Positions 1 to 8,960 of a stretch of 63,788 nucleotides of DNA are shown piece after piece. Source of the DNA: Candidatus Latescibacterota bacterium (GTDB lineage Bacteria; Latescibacterota; UBA2968; GCA-2709665). The stretch spans positions 1-63,788 of the forward strand of contig JAAXHE010000040.1 in NCBI GenBank assembly GCA_012271065.1. Reading direction: 5' to 3'. The notes beneath the pieces are model-generated. The model was not told where the DNA came from and made no database searches. It was given only the letters and a program-made list of their open reading frames with translations. A program made the translations under genes and the position numbers. Position 1 is the first letter of the stretch. Each line of letters opens with the position of its first letter.

Positions 1-328
<328 letters not shown>

Positions 329-451
329 TCTCGACGGGGATTGGTCCCCAGTTCTCCGCTCAGGACGGATCCGGTTCCCATCGACTCGAATGTTCGAGCC
401 CGTTCAGCCGCGCAAATTGCTGTTTCATCACGGATATCAGGCCTGGATGGA

Positions 452-1816
452 TCAGCTGCGTGCTTCAATCGGCGACACCCTTCGCTGTCTGCCTTCCCTT
501 ATTTCCGCCGGCAGGATTTCCGGCGTATCCTCCCCGGCCTCATCCATCCGCCGGACCAGCCGTTGTCTCATGATCCGCGCCACCTCGTGGTGCGAAGTCA
601 TCCCGATCAGGTTGCACAACTCGTACGGGTCCGCCTCCAGATCGTACAGATATTGCTCCACGTATCGGTCCGACCCCGCCTTCCGCGCCCCGTGGCACTC
701 CGGTGCGTCCACACCGTACTTCCACCGACGGGTGCGCACGGCCCTCCCCACCTGAGCCTCGCTGATCTGCACGAACGTCTCCTCCGGCCAGCCCTCGCTT
801 CTCCCGACCGTCAGCGGCAGGATCGACCGGCCCTGCATTTCATCGGGTACCGGTATCCCGGCCGCAGCCAGTAGCGTGGGCGTCAGGTCGACCGTACTTA
901 CCAGCTCACTGATGCGCCCCCCGCCGTCGAATCCCGGGCCCTGAAGAGCCGTTGGCACACGAATCGAACTCTCGTGGCATGACCGCTTGTATTCGGCATT
1001 ACGGGTCTTGAAGTGGCAACCGTGGTCCGAAGTAAAAAGCACAACCGTCCGTTCCGCTAGATCCGTACTCTTCAGTGCGTCCAGCATCCGCCCCAGTGCC
1101 TCGTCCAGTCGTTTCACCATCCCGTAGTAACCGCCGAGATGACGATGGGCGGATCCCCCAAGTGCGGCCAGATCGGGCGGTATCCATCGGCCGTCATACC
1201 GCTCGCGGTAGCCGTCAGGCGCCGGATAGTCGTCGATATGGTTCTGGTGATGCGGCTCAAGATAGGAGACAAAAAGAAAGAACGGTCGTTCCCTGTTCGC
1301 ATGAATATACCGGATGGCCGCATCGGTCACGGCATCGACCCGATATCCCGGCAGATCCACTGGATCTCCGTGATCGTCGTACAGGACCGTTCGATAGGCC
1401 TCCGACGTGGCTTCGAGCACGTTCGAAGCCAGCCAGTATTCATAACCTCCGCGCCCCTCCGGTGGCACCGGACCCTTCGAGCCCCTTCCATACAGGTGCC
1501 ACTTGCCTATGTACGCCGTGCGATAACCGGCGTCATTGAAATGGTGTGCCAGAGTCCGGCTGTCCGGTGGAAGAGGGATTCCATTGCGAAAGCAACCCGT
1601 TTCCGTAGCGTACATCCCGGTCTGCAGACAGGAACGCGCGGGGCCGCAGACGGGCTGGCAGGTAAATGAATTGAATATATGCGTACCCTGCTGCGCCATC
1701 CGATCGAAATTGGACGTCAGGCCCAGAGGATTCCCATGAACGCCGGTTGTATCCCACCGTTGCTGATCCGTATAGAACACCACTACGTTCGGCTTCTCAG
1801 TCACACTTGCCGACAC
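452..1816 (-). CDS. Sulfatase (type I, formylglycine-dependent)
   Basis: Hydrolyses sulfate esters, probably from sulfated glycans; the exact substrate cannot be told. From the proposed start the protein is 454 aa. It begins with the metal-binding strand NVVVFYTDQQRWDTTG and has the active-site motif C-G-P-A-R at about residues 57-61, whose Cys is converted to formylglycine, then LQTG. A later TSDHG and the C-terminal YDLEADPYELCNL are also sulfatase signatures. The frame is open further upstream (ATG at 1996 and 1900). GTG 1816 was chosen because GGAGG lies five bases ahead of it and because homologues begin shortly before PNVVVF. No convincing signal peptide is seen from this start. It diverges from the aminotransferase operon at 2064. 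Confidence 0.93.
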   Translation of the reverse strand: MSASVTEKPNVVVFYTDQQRWDTTGVHGNPLGLTSNFDRMAQQGTHIFNSFTCQPVCGPARSCLQTGMYATETGCFRNGIPLPPDSRTLAHHFNDAGYRTAYIGKWHLYGRGSKGPVPPEGRGGYEYWLASNVLEATSEAYRTVLYDDHGDPVDLPGYRVDAVTDAAIRYIHANRERPFFLFVSYLEPHHQNHIDDYPAPDGYRERYDGRWIPPDLAALGGSAHRHLGGYYGMVKRLDEALGRMLDALKSTDLAERTVVLFTSDHGCHFKTRNAEYKRSCHESSIRVPTALQGPGFDGGGRISELVSTVDLTPTLLAAAGIPVPDEMQGRSILPLTVGRSEGWPEETFVQISEAQVGRAVRTRRWKYGVDAPECHGARKAGSDRYVEQYLYDLEADPYELCNLIGMTSHHEVARIMRQRLVRRMDEAGEDTPEILPAEIREGRQRRVSPIEARS

Positions 1817-2063
1817 TGCAACCTCCGACTGTTTTGTTTTCCCGCGCGATATGGACGTTACAAAGGCGCGCCTGGGCGCTGCGCGCCCCTCTTGCCTCAT
1901 AACCGCCGCTTTTTCGCTCGCTCCCGGGAACCCACCGGCAATTTTAAAGCAGCTTCTTTCGATCGCACTGCAAAGGGCGTGACAGAATGCGCCCATGGGG
2001 ATATCTTATGTCTTCGTCAGCGGCAAAACAGGACTCCTGTACCAGATTGCCAGGAAACCTCTG

Positions 2064-3359
2064 ATGAAGAATCAGTCGATGCGAGATCTGCTCGAAAAGG
2101 CCGACCGGTACCTTGCGGGCGGCTGTCTGGGCAGCTTTCGGATGCCGGACGAAGTCGCAACCGTGATGGAGTGCGGAAACGGCTGCCGGATCTACGACAC
2201 TGATGGCAGGGAATATATAGACTACATCCTTGGATCCGGCCCGCTCATCCTGGGTCACGCCCATCCCGCTGTGGTCGAAGCAGTCCAGCGCCAGGTTGCG
2301 CTGGGGTCGACTTTCTACGCCCTCAATGAACCCGTCATCCGCCTGGCCGAGCGCATCGTTGAAGCCTCACCCTGCGGGGAATCCATCCGTTTCACGTCCT
2401 CCGGCACCGAAGGGACCTTTGCCGCCCTCCGGATGGCGCGTGCATTCACCCGCCGGGAGAAGATCCTCAAATTCGAGGGTGGCTGGCACGGCGCACACGA
2501 TTACGCCCAGCAAAGTACAACGCCGCCAATACCCACCGACGGGCCCGTGGCCGTCCCCGACTCTCAGGGTATACCCAATGCGGTAAGCCAATCGGTTCTG
2601 GTCGCACCGTTCAACAATGCCAACGTAGCCGTAGAACTCATCGCGTCGTATGCGGACGACCTGGCTGCGATTATCGTTGAACCCTTTCAGCGCGCCCTTC
2701 GGCCGGAACCAGGATTCCTTGAAGCCCTTCGCCAGGCGTCAAGCGACTATGGCGTCATCCTCATCTACGACGAAGTCGTTACCGGCTTCCGCATCGCCTG
2801 GGGCGGCGCACAGGAACGCTACGGCGTTGTGCCCGACGTTGCCGTCTACGGAAAGACGATCAGCGGGGGGTATCCCATGGCCGCCGTCTGCGGACGCGCG
2901 GATGTTCTCGCGTGCGCCGACCCCCGCCGTAAGGGCAGTGCGCCGTATACCTTTGTGAGCGGCACCACCAATGGCAATCCCGTCAGCGCCGCCGCCGGAC
3001 TGGCGACTTTGGACGTACTTGAAACCGAGGGCGTGTACAGAAGGCTCTACGACATTCCCGCGCGCCTGGGGCGCGGCCTGGAAGCGCTTGGCGCAAAAGC
3101 AGGACTGCCGCTTCAGGTCTTGGGCGAAGGTCCGGTGCTGCAACCCTTTTTCGCGGACGTTGAAATCCGAAACTACGCCGACACGCTTAAGGCCGACTCC
3201 GGCGCCGCCAGACAGTTGGGCATCGAAATGATGAAGCGCGGCATCTTCTTCAATCCTGCCGGCAAGCTCTATTTCTCACTGGCGCACACGGAAGCCGATA
3301 TCGACCGTACGCTGGAGGTCGCCGAAGCGGCCATCCAGCGGGTTCGTGTCGATCTATAG
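2064..3359 (+). CDS. Class III PLP-dependent aminotransferase (glutamate-1-semialdehyde aminomutase-like)
   Basis: 431 aa. The fold-type I aminotransferase pattern is complete: SSGTEGTFAALRMARAFT for phosphate and substrate contacts, IYDEVVTGFR for the PLP-ring Asp, and the Schiff-base lysine in YGKTISGG (about K264). The closest family is glutamate-1-semialdehyde 2,1-aminomutase-like enzymes, but there are no haem genes here, so a tailoring or catabolic transamination is more likely than tetrapyrrole synthesis (inference). ATG 2064 is preferred over an upstream in-frame ATG at 1995, because AGGAAA precedes it and the protein then starts in the usual MRDLLEKAD helix. It is the first gene of a forward operon running to 8960. 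A second member of the family lies at 48344-49570. Confidence 0.9.
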   Translation: MKNQSMRDLLEKADRYLAGGCLGSFRMPDEVATVMECGNGCRIYDTDGREYIDYILGSGPLILGHAHPAVVEAVQRQVALGSTFYALNEPVIRLAERIVEASPCGESIRFTSSGTEGTFAALRMARAFTRREKILKFEGGWHGAHDYAQQSTTPPIPTDGPVAVPDSQGIPNAVSQSVLVAPFNNANVAVELIASYADDLAAIIVEPFQRALRPEPGFLEALRQASSDYGVILIYDEVVTGFRIAWGGAQERYGVVPDVAVYGKTISGGYPMAAVCGRADVLACADPRRKGSAPYTFVSGTTNGNPVSAAAGLATLDVLETEGVYRRLYDIPARLGRGLEALGAKAGLPLQVLGEGPVLQPFFADVEIRNYADTLKADSGAARQLGIEMMKRGIFFNPAGKLYFSLAHTEADIDRTLEVAEAAIQRVRVDL

Positions 3360-3453
3360 ATTTGGCGAGAGCAAGGCCGTGTCGCGCGTGCCGGCGTATC
3401 ACTGACGGATTCTACCTGAAGCTCCCTTCCACCTTCAATCACGACTCCAATAT

Positions 3454-4452
3454 ATGGACCTATTCCTGGGCAAGTCCACCGTTGTCGGAGCCGGTCTGAT
3501 GGGCGGTCAGATCGCCCTGGTTCTGGCGCTCGGAAGCCGAGAAACCTGGCTGATCAGCCGGCGGCCGGAAAGCCTGGACAAGGCACGAAGAAATCTTGAG
3601 CGGTACGCGGAGGATCTCGGACGGCACAACCGGCTTCGAGGTGAATCTCCGGCCGCCGTACTCAACCGCATCCACACCACCACGGACCTCGAGACCGCCG
3701 CCGGCGAGTCCATCTTTGTCGTGGAATCCATCACGGAAGACCTTGAATCCAAACAGGCGCTCTTCCTTCGCCTGGACGCCCTCGCGACAACAGATGCTCC
3801 CCTTGTAAGCAATACGTCCGGACTGCCCATCACCAGACTCGCGGAAAAATCCCTGCATCAGGAACGCATTGCCGGCTCCCATTTCGTCCAGCCTGCCCAC
3901 ATCGTCCCAGTCGCCGAAATCGTCCGCGGCAAACAGACCTCGGACGAGGCGATGGATCGTATAACCCGAGTCTGGCAGCGGCTGGGCTACTTTCCACTCC
4001 ACGTAAACAAGGACGTACCCGGATTCCTCGTCAACCGTCTTCAGCACGCCCTCATTCGCGAGGCGGTCGACCTGCTGGCGTCCGGCGTCGCATCAGCCGA
4101 GGACATCGATGCCGCCTTCCGGCTGGGACTTGCGCCCAGATTCACCACCGCGGGACCGTTGGAGCAACGCGACATCAACGGCCTGTCCATGCACGTCCGC
4201 GTCGCCTCGCACCTGTGGAAGACCCTGGGCGGGTGGGAGAAGCCACTTGCCTATCTTCAGAAAATGGTCGACACGGGCGCAACGGGCCTGGAGTCGGGAA
4301 ATGGTTATTACAACTGGACGGGTAGCGACGCGCATACGGTCCGTACCGAAAAGGACGAGCAACTCCTTCGCAGGACCGCCGAGGTGATGGCGGACTGGGA
4401 GGCGGAGCGGGAGACGCGTCAGCACGGGCCGAAAGCCAGGGCATCAAATTAG
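3454..4452 (+). CDS. 3-hydroxyacyl-CoA dehydrogenase family protein
   Basis: 332 aa. The N-terminal Rossmann domain has GAGLMGGQIA at about residues 12-21, and a C-terminal 3HCDH domain follows. The catalytic pair of the family is present at the right spacing: His143 (in SHFVQP) and Glu155 (in VAEIVRG), then KDVPGFLVNRL. It should oxidise a beta-hydroxy acid or acyl-CoA with NAD. The usual HFFNP block is changed to HFVQP, which points to a non-standard substrate rather than fatty-acid beta-oxidation. Related short enzymes include L-gulonate 3-dehydrogenase and hydroxybutyryl-CoA dehydrogenase, and these cannot be told apart here. It lies 94 bases behind the aminotransferase and 35 bases ahead of the first PhyH gene, consistent with one transcript. 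Confidence 0.88.
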   Translation: MDLFLGKSTVVGAGLMGGQIALVLALGSRETWLISRRPESLDKARRNLERYAEDLGRHNRLRGESPAAVLNRIHTTTDLETAAGESIFVVESITEDLESKQALFLRLDALATTDAPLVSNTSGLPITRLAEKSLHQERIAGSHFVQPAHIVPVAEIVRGKQTSDEAMDRITRVWQRLGYFPLHVNKDVPGFLVNRLQHALIREAVDLLASGVASAEDIDAAFRLGLAPRFTTAGPLEQRDINGLSMHVRVASHLWKTLGGWEKPLAYLQKMVDTGATGLESGNGYYNWTGSDAHTVRTEKDEQLLRRTAEVMADWEAERETRQHGPKARASN

Positions 4453-4487
4453 CCCAACGACCGTTTTTCGTTGTTTAAGGAGGCACG

Positions 4488-5363
4488 ATGGGCGCCAATA
4501 CATACGAAATGTCGGCTGAAGAACGGTACTTCTTCGACCTGAGCGGATACCTCGTTGTGCGCAGCGCACTCACAGCGGAAGAGGTCGACGAATGCAATGC
4601 CGCGATCGATCACTTCGCGGAACTCGTCTCCACCCGTTCGGTCGGCAAGCAGAGTCTCGCGGGCGGTTCATCTGCACTGAAAGGCGCGCAGGGTCGCAAG
4701 GAACTCACCGGGATGCTGGGTTGGCCCGCGCCTTACAGAGAGCCGTTCCGCAGGCTGCTCATCCATCCCATTGTCGTTTCACGTTTAAATGATATGTCCG
4801 GCAAGGGCTTCCGACTGGACCACGGCCCCCTGCTCATCGGTGCGGAGGCCGGGTCCGAAGGCCACCAGTTGCACGGCGCGGGCGAACCGTTCAGTCCTTC
4901 CGTGTGGTACCACCAACAGAACGACAGGATGTACTGCAGAGGCGTCACGGTCGCCTGGCAACTGGCCGACGTCAACGAAGGCGACGGAGGCTTCTGCATC
5001 GTACCCGGAAGCCACAAGACGCGTGAACCCACCCCGGCGGGTGTGCGCTCCGTTGAAGACCACATGGACCTGATTGTGCAGCCTGCAATGAAGGCGGGCG
5101 ATGTACTGTTCTTCGCCGAATCCGCCACCCACGGCACCCTGCCATGGAAGGGCGAACACGAACGCCGGTCCGTACTCTACAAATACGCTTCACGAGGCGC
5201 CGTTCGCGCAACGGGGCGTCACTTTACGCCCGATACCCGGTGGGGGAACTGGGTCCGGGACCTGACCCCTGTAGAAAAGGCCGTTCTCTACGGTCCCGGC
5301 GTCCACACCGGACAGGACTTTCCCCGCCTCGTATCCGACGGCCACAAGACCTCGATCGCCTGA
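4488..5363 (+). CDS. Phytanoyl-CoA dioxygenase (PhyH) family protein, copy 1
   Basis: 291 aa, Fe(II)/2-oxoglutarate oxygenase fold. ATG 4488 has AAGGAGG five bases upstream. The conserved core is LDHGPLLI, LHGAGEP, DVNEGDGGF, VPGSHK, AGDVLFF, ATHGT and RRSVLYKYASR. The proximal iron histidine is most likely H129 and the distal one H215, 86 residues apart, as expected for PhyH. The residue two after H129 is Ala131, where hydroxylases have Asp or Glu. HxA or HxG at this place is the hallmark of Fe/2OG halogenases, although this whole subfamily is biochemically uncharted. It is a tandem paralogue of the next gene, sharing long stretches such as PGSHK and SVLYKYASR. Substrate unknown. Confidence 0.9.
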   Translation: MGANTYEMSAEERYFFDLSGYLVVRSALTAEEVDECNAAIDHFAELVSTRSVGKQSLAGGSSALKGAQGRKELTGMLGWPAPYREPFRRLLIHPIVVSRLNDMSGKGFRLDHGPLLIGAEAGSEGHQLHGAGEPFSPSVWYHQQNDRMYCRGVTVAWQLADVNEGDGGFCIVPGSHKTREPTPAGVRSVEDHMDLIVQPAMKAGDVLFFAESATHGTLPWKGEHERRSVLYKYASRGAVRATGRHFTPDTRWGNWVRDLTPVEKAVLYGPGVHTGQDFPRLVSDGHKTSIA

Positions 5364-5405
5364 ACGACCACGTTGCACCGCCACGAATCGCCTCCGGGGA
5401 ACGCC

Positions 5406-6269
5406 ATGGACGCAAGAGAACGCTACTTCTGGGATCTGGCAGGCTATATCGTTGTGAGGAACGTGCTGGATTCCGATCAGATCGCCGCCGCGAACGAAGC
5501 CATCGACCTGCACCGGGACCGGATGCGTTTAGCCGACGACAATCTGGGAGCGCGCGACTCGCGTTCCCTCCGGGGAACCGGCCGCCCCACCATGCACGAC
5601 CTGCTGCAACTGGAACGCCCCCACTGTGAACCGTTTCGGCAGATGCTGGTCCACCCCGCCGTCGTCCTGCGACTGAACGTAATGTGCGGTACCGGTTTTC
5701 GACTGGACCACGGCCCGTTGCTCATATCCGGCGTCAAAGGCACCGAAGGCCTGACCATGCACGGCGCCGGCGAACCGCACAGACCCCACGTGGCTTACCA
5801 TCATCAGAATGGCGGGACCTACTGCGGCGGCGTTACGGTGAGTTGGCAACTCGTCGACGTCAACCCGGGGGACGGCGGCTTCGTCTGCGTCCCCGGCAGC
5901 CACAAGTCCGGATATCCGATGCCTTCAGGGGTTCGAACATGCGACGACGACATGGGTACCGTGGTGCAGCCGGCCATGCGAGCCGGCGATGTCCTGTTCT
6001 TCATGGACGGAGCGCAGACCCATGGCACACGTCCCTGGCAGAGCGAGCGGCCCCGCCGATCCGTGCTGTACAAATACGCTTCCAGATCCTCCGTCCGGGG
6101 TGGTCCGGCAAGGGAACTCGCCCCCCCTGAAATATACTGGGGCGAAGACCTCGTGGACGGCATGACACCGGAGCAGCGCGCGGTCATGTTCGGCCCTTGC
6201 TCAAACCACGGGGGCGAAATCCCGTTCCTCGCCGTGGACGACAACGGAGTCGTTCGCATCGAGCGCTGA
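5406..6269 (+). CDS. Phytanoyl-CoA dioxygenase (PhyH) family protein, copy 2
   Basis: 287 aa. ATG 5406 is preferred to an upstream in-frame TTG at 5373; GGGGA stands five bases before it, and the N-terminus DARERYFWDLAGYIVVR then aligns with that of the preceding gene. Shared blocks with copy 1 include LDHGPLLI, HGAGEP, DVNPGDGGF, VPGSHKS, AGDVLFF, THGTRPW and RRSVLYKYASRS, so the pair is an old tandem duplication. Probable iron ligands are H119 and H206, and the HxD position is again Ala (A121) rather than an acid. The gene lies 42 bases after copy 1 and 10 bases before the methyltransferase, so it is cotranscribed. Expected activity is Fe/2OG-dependent oxidation or halogenation of an unknown substrate. 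Confidence 0.9.
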   Translation: MDARERYFWDLAGYIVVRNVLDSDQIAAANEAIDLHRDRMRLADDNLGARDSRSLRGTGRPTMHDLLQLERPHCEPFRQMLVHPAVVLRLNVMCGTGFRLDHGPLLISGVKGTEGLTMHGAGEPHRPHVAYHHQNGGTYCGGVTVSWQLVDVNPGDGGFVCVPGSHKSGYPMPSGVRTCDDDMGTVVQPAMRAGDVLFFMDGAQTHGTRPWQSERPRRSVLYKYASRSSVRGGPARELAPPEIYWGEDLVDGMTPEQRAVMFGPCSNHGGEIPFLAVDDNGVVRIER

Positions 6270-6279
6270 AAGAAGTTTT

Positions 6280-7272
6280 ATGGAAGCCCCCGAAACCGCA
6301 GCGATTTCACACCTGATTCAAAATGCCTATTCCTCGTTCGCCCTGCTGGCCGGTATGCAGCTTGGCGTCTTTACATCCCTGGCCGACGGTCGGCTGGATT
6401 CACAGCATGTTGCAGAGAAGATCCGTGTATCGTCCGAGCGTCTCTCCCCGGTGCTTTATGCCCTGGCGGCAACGGGCCTGCTGCGGGTTGAAGGAAGTCG
6501 CTTCGTCAACAGCGACGAGGCACAGCGCTATCTGATAGAGACAAGTCCGGATTACGTCGGCAACCTGCACCATCTGCTCTCCGACCTGTGGTCGGCAACC
6601 CTAAGGACCGCGGACTCGATTCGGCTCGACCACCCGCAGGCTGAACACAGCTTTGCCGAAATGCACCCCGTGCAACTGCACAACTTCCTCCGCGGACTCC
6701 ACGACGAAGCGCTGGCAACCGGACGGAACCTGGCGGCCAATTTCGATTTCTCGTCGTACACGCGTCTTCTGGATGTTGGCGGGGGTTCGGGCGGATTGGC
6801 CGTCGCCGCCGCCGAAGCCTGTCCCGATCTCAGCGCAACCGTTGTGGATTTGCCGGAAGTGATCCCGTTTACGAGACGCTTCATCCGTGAGGCGAAGGCA
6901 AACCAACGGATCCGCACCCTTGCGTTGGACGTCACCCGCGAACCCGTACCAGGCGAGTTCGACGTTGCCGTGGTCAAGGCCTTTATCCAGACCCTTTCCC
7001 CGGACCAGGCTGCCGTGGCCATATCGCACGTTGGCGCCGCGCTCCGACCCGGGGGCGCCGTATACATTCTGGGTAACGGTATTCTGGATGACTGCCGGTA
7101 CTCACCGCCCGATGCGGCAATCTTCAACATCGTCTTCCTCAACATCTACCGCGGGGGGCGGGCCTACACGGAAAGCGAGTACCGAAACTGGCTCCTTCAA
7201 GCTGGACTGTCGGATGTCCGCCGCGTCCGGCAAACGAACGGCTCAAGCATTATCACCGCACTGAAAACGTGA
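6280..7272 (+). CDS. SAM-dependent O-methyltransferase (Methyltransf_2 / acetylserotonin O-methyltransferase type)
   Basis: 330 aa. The first 90 or so residues form a winged-helix dimerisation domain (SPVLYALAATGLLRVEG), typical of small-molecule O-methyltransferases. The SAM-binding motif LLDVGGGSGGLAVA starts near residue 160, followed by VVDLPEV (motif II) and LRPGGAVYILG (post-motif). The catalytic base His usual in plant and polyketide O-methyltransferases is not evident, so the acceptor could also be N or C. It starts 10 bases after the second PhyH and lies inside the operon. Such enzymes are commonest in secondary-metabolite and quinone pathways, which is why the operon may make or modify a small molecule (inference). 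Confidence 0.87.
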   Translation: MEAPETAAISHLIQNAYSSFALLAGMQLGVFTSLADGRLDSQHVAEKIRVSSERLSPVLYALAATGLLRVEGSRFVNSDEAQRYLIETSPDYVGNLHHLLSDLWSATLRTADSIRLDHPQAEHSFAEMHPVQLHNFLRGLHDEALATGRNLAANFDFSSYTRLLDVGGGSGGLAVAAAEACPDLSATVVDLPEVIPFTRRFIREAKANQRIRTLALDVTREPVPGEFDVAVVKAFIQTLSPDQAAVAISHVGAALRPGGAVYILGNGILDDCRYSPPDAAIFNIVFLNIYRGGRAYTESEYRNWLLQAGLSDVRRVRQTNGSSIITALKT

Positions 7273-7332
7273 TTCATTCGACACCGGCGAAACAACCGAA
7301 GACTGGTTTCGCATCAGTCTATTGGGAAATTC

Positions 7333-8169
7333 ATGGACACCGATCTGGAAACGTACCTGTTTGACCTTCGCGGTTATCTGCATCTCGAAAATGCGCTCTC
7401 CAACAAGGAAGTTGGAGAACTCAATGCCTGCCTGGATGAAATCCCCCCACTCGCGCCAGGGGAATGGTACGGCCACGTTCAGGCACATACCTACGGCGAC
7501 GACACCTCCGGTCTGAACCTCCAACAGATATATGAAGCTGGAGAACCCTTCGAGAAGCTGATCGATCATCCCTCGTGGTTCGAAAAGGTGAAGCGCTTTG
7601 TGGGAGGCGAGGGCAGCTTCGATTACCACCACGGCCCCCTGTTCATCGACGAAAATTTCGCCAACTTTCGCGAGCCCGGCGAAGCCATCGGCCTGCACTC
7701 CGGCGGGTTTCCTCCCATTTTGCGCAACCAGTTTCGCTACCATGGCGGGCGTTTCATGTGCGGCCAGATTAACATCCTTATGGCATTGACCGACATCGGG
7801 CCGGGCGACGGGGGGACAATGGTCATTCCCGGAAGCCATAAATCCAACTTCAAACACCCGCACTTCGACAGGCACCGGATGGCCAGAGACGCCACTGTCG
7901 AGGGCATCGAGGGCGCCGTCGAGATCCACATGGCCGCGGGTGACGCGCTTCTGTTTGTAGACGGCATCTCACACGGCTCCGCCCGCCGGTCCAAACCGGG
8001 TTCCCGGCGCGTGGTGGTCTATCGCTACGGTCCTTCGTGGGGCAACTTCCGGCATGGCTACCAGCCGTCACCGGAACTCCTGCAAAGGCTCACGCCACAG
8101 CGGCACCGGATCGTCCAGCCGCAGCAACGCCTCACTCGAGAACGGCAGGAACGTGCCGATTCCAGGTGA
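7333..8169 (+). CDS. Phytanoyl-CoA dioxygenase (PhyH) family protein, copy 3
   Basis: 278 aa, clearly the same superfamily as the two upstream copies but from a different branch. It has FDYHHGPLFIDE, GLHSGGFPP, ALTDIGPGDGG, MVIPGSHKSNF, AGDALLF and ISHGSA. Probable iron ligands are H122 and H214, with Gly124 at the HxD acid position. The C-terminal RRVVVYRYGPSW supplies the Arg expected to hold 2-oxoglutarate. The start ATG 7333 follows the methyltransferase stop by 60 bases with no obvious terminator. The C-terminal tail after residue 255 is rich in Gln and Arg and looks unconserved. Function is an Fe/2OG-type oxidation (or halogenation) on an unknown substrate. Confidence 0.88.
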   Translation: MDTDLETYLFDLRGYLHLENALSNKEVGELNACLDEIPPLAPGEWYGHVQAHTYGDDTSGLNLQQIYEAGEPFEKLIDHPSWFEKVKRFVGGEGSFDYHHGPLFIDENFANFREPGEAIGLHSGGFPPILRNQFRYHGGRFMCGQINILMALTDIGPGDGGTMVIPGSHKSNFKHPHFDRHRMARDATVEGIEGAVEIHMAAGDALLFVDGISHGSARRSKPGSRRVVVYRYGPSWGNFRHGYQPSPELLQRLTPQRHRIVQPQQRLTRERQERADSR

Positions 8170-8228
8170 CAGGCTAAGAATATCGCCGCAACTACTTCAG
8201 TCCCATTCCAGTAACGAAGGAGATTACA

Positions 8229-8960
8229 ATGGCTGACTCACAGGATTCGTTGGAAGAATTGAAGAACTTCGACACCCCCTCGATCACGAATGTCGTAGCC
8301 ACCTATCCCGGCGACCCGCTCTGCCTGAGCCTTTACAATCCCTGGACGGAAAACTGGTACACGGACCAGTCCATCCGTTGTATGTACCCCGAACTGGGCC
8401 GCACGGTGGGTTACGCGGTGACGTGCGTCTTCGGGCTGCCGGACCCAGACTACGACTCTCTGTCGTTTCTGGACGTGATCGACGCACTGGATGCGTCTCC
8501 GAAACCGACCGTTCTTGTCTTCCAGCAGAAATTCCCGCCTGAACTCGCGGCCAAGGTCGGCCTGGCCGGCGGAAACATGACCTCTGCAATGAAGGCTGTG
8601 GGGTGCGTAGGCGCAATCTCCAACGGTCCGTCCAGAGACATCGACGAGATCCGTCCAATGAAATTCCAATACATGCTCAGCGGCGTCACCGCCGGCCACG
8701 GCGGAATGGCCGTACACGCCGTGAATGTGCCCGTCTCGGTCGGCGGGATGGACGTGGCGCCTGGCGAGATCGTCCATATGGACGAGAACGGAGCCTGCAA
8801 GTTTCCCGCCGAAAAACTGGATGCGGTTCTCAGCAACGTCCGTGCACTGCAAGAGGAAGAGGAAGCTCGAATGGGCGCCCTGCTGAGCGCCACGTCCGCA
8901 GCCGAAGTGAGGGCAATTATGGGCGGCCATACCTACGCCGACGAGGACGAAGAAAGCTAA
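8229..8960 (+). CDS. RraA-like / HMG aldolase family protein
   Basis: 243 aa. It belongs by pattern to the RraA / 4-hydroxy-4-methyl-2-oxoglutarate aldolase fold, often mislabelled dimethylmenaquinone methyltransferase. The N-terminal FDTPSITNV, the central glycine-rich GNMTSAMKAVGCVGAISNG, then SRDIDEI (the RD pair binding the divalent metal and substrate) and PGEIVHMDENG are all family landmarks. It probably acts as a class II pyruvate-type aldolase or oxaloacetate decarboxylase on a small acid. A GAAGGAG ribosome site lies just before ATG 8229. It is the last gene of the forward operon, and its TAA overlaps by four bases the stop of the convergent heparinase-like gene, so there is no room for a conventional terminator between them. 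Confidence 0.85.
   Translation: MADSQDSLEELKNFDTPSITNVVATYPGDPLCLSLYNPWTENWYTDQSIRCMYPELGRTVGYAVTCVFGLPDPDYDSLSFLDVIDALDASPKPTVLVFQQKFPPELAAKVGLAGGNMTSAMKAVGCVGAISNGPSRDIDEIRPMKFQYMLSGVTAGHGGMAVHAVNVPVSVGGMDVAPGEIVHMDENGACKFPAEKLDAVLSNVRALQEEEEARMGALLSATSAAEVRAIMGGHTYADEDEES

Noticed and set aside
1817..1996. Upstream ATG starts for the first sulfatase
   Set aside because: The extra 60 residues are not a signal peptide and lack family similarity; GTG 1816 has GGAGG at the right distance.
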